A program made the position numbers and the translations under genes. Positions 23,873 to 25,684 of a stretch of DNA of 25,684 nucleotides are shown one piece after another (the stretch's first letter is position 1; each line of letters opens with the position of its first letter). Source of the DNA: Bifidobacterium sp. UBA744 (GTDB taxonomy: Bacteria > Actinomycetota > Actinomycetes > Actinomycetales > Bifidobacteriaceae); assembly GCA_002298605.1 (NCBI GenBank), contig DBKS01000047.1, positions 1 to 25,684 of the forward strand, read 5' to 3'. The notes beneath the pieces were generated by a model. The model was not told the origin of the DNA. It saw only the letters and a program-made list of their open reading frames with translations, and made no database searches.

Positions 23873-24694
23873 GTGGGACAAACAAGCGTGGATACAGCGA
23901 AGTCGGACCAATCGTCGCGCACCGATGGCGGTCGCAGGGCCTCTGGCGCGGTGGATACCAGTGATGCGGGCGGCGGCGTCGGCAACGTCGGCGGCGGCAC
24001 ACTGGTTGCGGCGCAGGTGTCGGCGTATCTGCTGCTGGGCGTATGCGGCCTGCTGCCGACGGTATGCGGTTTGCGGTTCGACACCGCGTTCGCTCCGGGG
24101 ACCCTGCTGCCGGTGCTGGGGGCCGCCATACTGGTAAGCGTCTATCACATGGTGTGGCCGTTTCGCGGCCTGCCGGGCCTGGGACGGTTCTCCTGGCTGC
24201 TGTCGTGGGCGTTGGGGCTTGTTTCCATCCTGTTCGGCTGGCGCGTGCTGGCGACCGGCGATCGGTACGTCACCTTCCGGAGCGCCTCCGTGCTGTGGGC
24301 GTGCGCATTCGGCGTGCTGATGACGGTGCTGGTTGTCGTCGGGTTCGGACGGCAGATGCTGCGTCGCGACAGAAGCCACCTCATCATTACGTTTTCGCGT
24401 TGCATTATCAGCGGCGTCGGCTCGGCCGCGGCCGGCGGCTGGTGTTTTCTGCCCTTCCTGTTCGTCGAAGGCGGCGAGGCGTATGAACGCGGCCTGGCGT
24501 GCCAGTATGCGCTCACCATGGTGATCGTGATCGCGATGGCGGTGTCGATCAGCCTGATCGGCGTGCTGTGGCGGGGCGACATGGAATTGACCGCGCCGAG
24601 AACATGGGTCGGTCTTGCTTTGCTGCCGGTGATGTTTGCGGGACTGCCGGTGTTCCTCGGCGCGCTCGCCTGGATGTTCCCGCTGAATTGGTAG
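23873..24694 (+). CDS. Membrane protein of unknown family, about seven helices
   Basis: 273 residues if GTG 23873 is the start; ATG 23852 in the same frame would add seven residues but lies before the predicted start site of transcription. A Gly/Ser/Asp-rich N-terminus of about 40 residues, probably cytoplasmic, is followed by seven hydrophobic segments: AAQVSAYLLLGVCGLLPTV, GTLLPVLGAAILVSVYHMV, FSWLLSWALGLVSILFGW, SVLWACAFGVLMTVLVVVG, a segment through ISGVGSAAAGGWCFLPFLF, ALTMVIVIAMAVSISLIGV and VGLALLPVMFAGLPVFLGA. No catalytic or transport motif is recognised. It is divergent from glnR and convergent with mntP, with only three bases between the two stop codons. Confidence 0.78.
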   Translation: MGQTSVDTAKSDQSSRTDGGRRASGAVDTSDAGGGVGNVGGGTLVAAQVSAYLLLGVCGLLPTVCGLRFDTAFAPGTLLPVLGAAILVSVYHMVWPFRGLPGLGRFSWLLSWALGLVSILFGWRVLATGDRYVTFRSASVLWACAFGVLMTVLVVVGFGRQMLRRDRSHLIITFSRCIISGVGSAAAGGWCFLPFLFVEGGEAYERGLACQYALTMVIVIAMAVSISLIGVLWRGDMELTAPRTWVGLALLPVMFAGLPVFLGALAWMFPLNW

Positions 24695-24697
24695 GCG

Positions 24698-25276
24698 CTA
24701 GAACGGCAGCCATCCCATGTGCTCGCAGAGCACTTTGGCGCCGATGATGATCAGGACCAGTCCGCCCGCGATCTGGGAGGGCTTCTGCCATCGGGCGCCG
24801 AACGCGTGGCCGAGGTAGAGCCCGGCCGCCGACAGCATTGCGGTGATCACGCCGATGGAAGCGACCTGCATCGTCAGATTCGTGCTCATAAAGGCGAAGC
24901 TCACGCCCATGGCGAAGGCGTCAATCGAGCATGCGACGGCAAGCGGCAGCATGTGCCTCCAATCGAATTGCGGGGTCTCCCGGGCGTTTTCCTCGTCCTC
25001 CTCAAATGCCTCGTGGATCATGTTGCCGCCGATGAGCGCCAGCAGGCCGAAGATGATCCAATGGTCGAATGCGGTGACGTATGAGGCGAAGGTCGAGGCG
25101 GCGAAATATCCCAATATCGGAAACAGCGCCTGGAATCCGCCGAACCACAGGGCGATGTCCGCGGCATCCCTGAGCCGGACGCGGGAGACGGTCAGGCCCT
25201 TGCCGATTGAGACGGCGAAGGCGTCCATGGCCATGGAAACGGAAATGAGCAGCGTTTGAAGAATGCTAGCGATCAT
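24698..25276 (-). CDS. mntP: Manganese efflux pump MntP
   Basis: 192 residues, six predicted helices arranged as two repeats. Each repeat carries the family signature with its membrane Asp: MDAFAVSIGKG (17-27) and SIDAFAMGVSF (118-128). MntP exports Mn2+ to prevent toxicity. An acidic loop (HEAFEEDEENARE, 88-100) separates the repeats. No ribosome binding site lies at normal distance; a CAGGAG is 26 bases before ATG 25276. The upstream gap to the pyrophosphatase terminator is about 40 bases, too short for the yybP-ykoY Mn riboswitch that controls mntP elsewhere. A -10-like TACGTT (25321-25316, minus) may be the promoter. Confidence 0.93.
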   Translation of the reverse strand: MIASILQTLLISVSMAMDAFAVSIGKGLTVSRVRLRDAADIALWFGGFQALFPILGYFAASTFASYVTAFDHWIIFGLLALIGGNMIHEAFEEDEENARETPQFDWRHMLPLAVACSIDAFAMGVSFAFMSTNLTMQVASIGVITAMLSAAGLYLGHAFGARWQKPSQIAGGLVLIIIGAKVLCEHMGWLPF

Positions 25277-25315
25277 AGTGGTGAAAATGCTGTTGTGCGG
25301 GGCTCCTGCGTCCGG

Positions 25316-25355
25316 AACGTAAAAACGCGACGGTCAAGGCATGGCCGTCGCGTTT
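25316..25355 (-). terminator. Intrinsic terminator of ppa
   Basis: On the minus strand AAACGCGACGG (25355-25345) pairs with CCGTCGCGTTT (25333-25323), loop of 11 bases, and the run TTTTT follows. This is the clearest Rho-independent terminator in the window, 34 bases after the ppa stop codon. Confidence 0.9.
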
Positions 25356-25388
25356 GATGCCAGACTCAGATCGTGCTGGCTGATGGGC

Positions 25389-25684
25389 TCACTTGCCTTC
25401 GGAGTCGGCGAGACGCTGACGAGCCTCGGCGATCTCCTTCTCGGCGGCTTCCACGCCGGTCCAGTAGTCGCCGGGCTTGACCTCCTTGCCCGGCTCCAGG
25501 GCCTTGTACTGCTCGAAGAAGTGCTTGATTTCGGCCTTGTGGTACTCGTTGACGTCGTCGACGTCCTTGATGTCGTCGAAGCGCACGTCGGCCGGCACGC
25601 ACAGGATCTTGTCGTCGCCGCCGGCCTCGTCGACCATGTGGTACAGGCCCACGGCGCGGCACTCGACCACGCAGCCCGGGAACA
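25389..25684 (-). CDS. ppa: Inorganic pyrophosphatase, C-terminal part (5' end off window)
   Basis: Family I soluble pyrophosphatase, which splits pyrophosphate to drive biosynthesis. The last 97-98 residues are present: FPGCVVECRAVGLYHMVDEAGG, then DDKILCVPADVRFDDIKDVDDV, which contains Asp residues of the metal and pyrophosphate site, and the closing EIKHFFEQYKALEPGKEV helix. The C-terminus ends in an acidic helix with EGK. The frame is open to the window edge; an internal GTG at 25670 is not the true start. A strong terminator follows directly. Upstream context is not visible. Confidence 0.95.
   Translation of the reverse strand, partial: FPGCVVECRAVGLYHMVDEAGGDDKILCVPADVRFDDIKDVDDVNEYHKAEIKHFFEQYKALEPGKEVKPGDYWTGVEAAEKEIAEARQRLADSEGK

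Noticed and set aside
25277..25322. Mn-sensing yybP-ykoY riboswitch before mntP
   Set aside because: Only about 40 bases lie between the ppa terminator and the mntP start, too few for this riboswitch.

Overview
The window reads as a stretch of core chromosome from a high-GC actinobacterium, most probably a Bifidobacterium. Supporting signs are: GatCAB for indirect Gln/Asn-tRNA formation; a Rho with a long Arg/Asp-rich insert; a DUF2469 protein; a GlnR-type orphan response regulator; CGAAC-N4-GTTCG-type LexA boxes; and several genes that look leaderless (TANNNT 6-8 nt before the start codon). Species is not assigned. I see no CRISPR array, prophage, insertion sequence, tRNA or rRNA, and no gene-free stretch over 300 bases.

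Layout. (1) 1-2606, minus: a Cu+ P1B-type ATPase running off the left edge. It has an N-terminal cupredoxin domain, a C-terminal YHS domain and, unusually, almost no nucleotide-binding (N) domain. (2) 2735-4177, plus: RmuC preceded by two LexA/SOS boxes. (3) 4341-5852, plus: a phosphoribosyltransferase-fold protein with a degraded PRPP loop, then a SpoU/TrmH RNA methyltransferase. (4) 6095-9484, plus: gatC-gatA-gatB, preceded by two tandem 21-bp-spaced palindromic repeats. (5) 9671-12826, plus: a GNAT acetyltransferase abutting a DUF2469 gene, then an FAD-dependent oxidoreductase. (6) 13090-17680, plus: rho, an AroQ chorismate mutase and a 679-residue exported protein of unknown function. (7) 23749-17787, minus: glnR-nth (1-nt overlap), a lone membrane-anchored family 5 solute-binding protein, and a ValRS of archaeal-like type. 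(8) 23873-24694, plus: a seven-helix membrane protein of unknown family, convergent with mntP (manganese efflux, minus). (9) The right edge holds the C-terminal part of inorganic pyrophosphatase with its intrinsic terminator.

Most of the region is housekeeping: translation fidelity and charging (GatCAB, ValRS, TrmH), transcription termination (Rho), DNA maintenance (RmuC, Nth), metal homeostasis (CopA-like, MntP), nitrogen regulation (GlnR) and aromatic synthesis (AroQ). No clear new multi-gene system is visible. The best leads are the CopA-like ATPase without an N-domain, the paired LexA boxes of rmuC, the degraded phosphoribosyltransferase, the repeat pair before gatC, and the cluster of leaderless starts.
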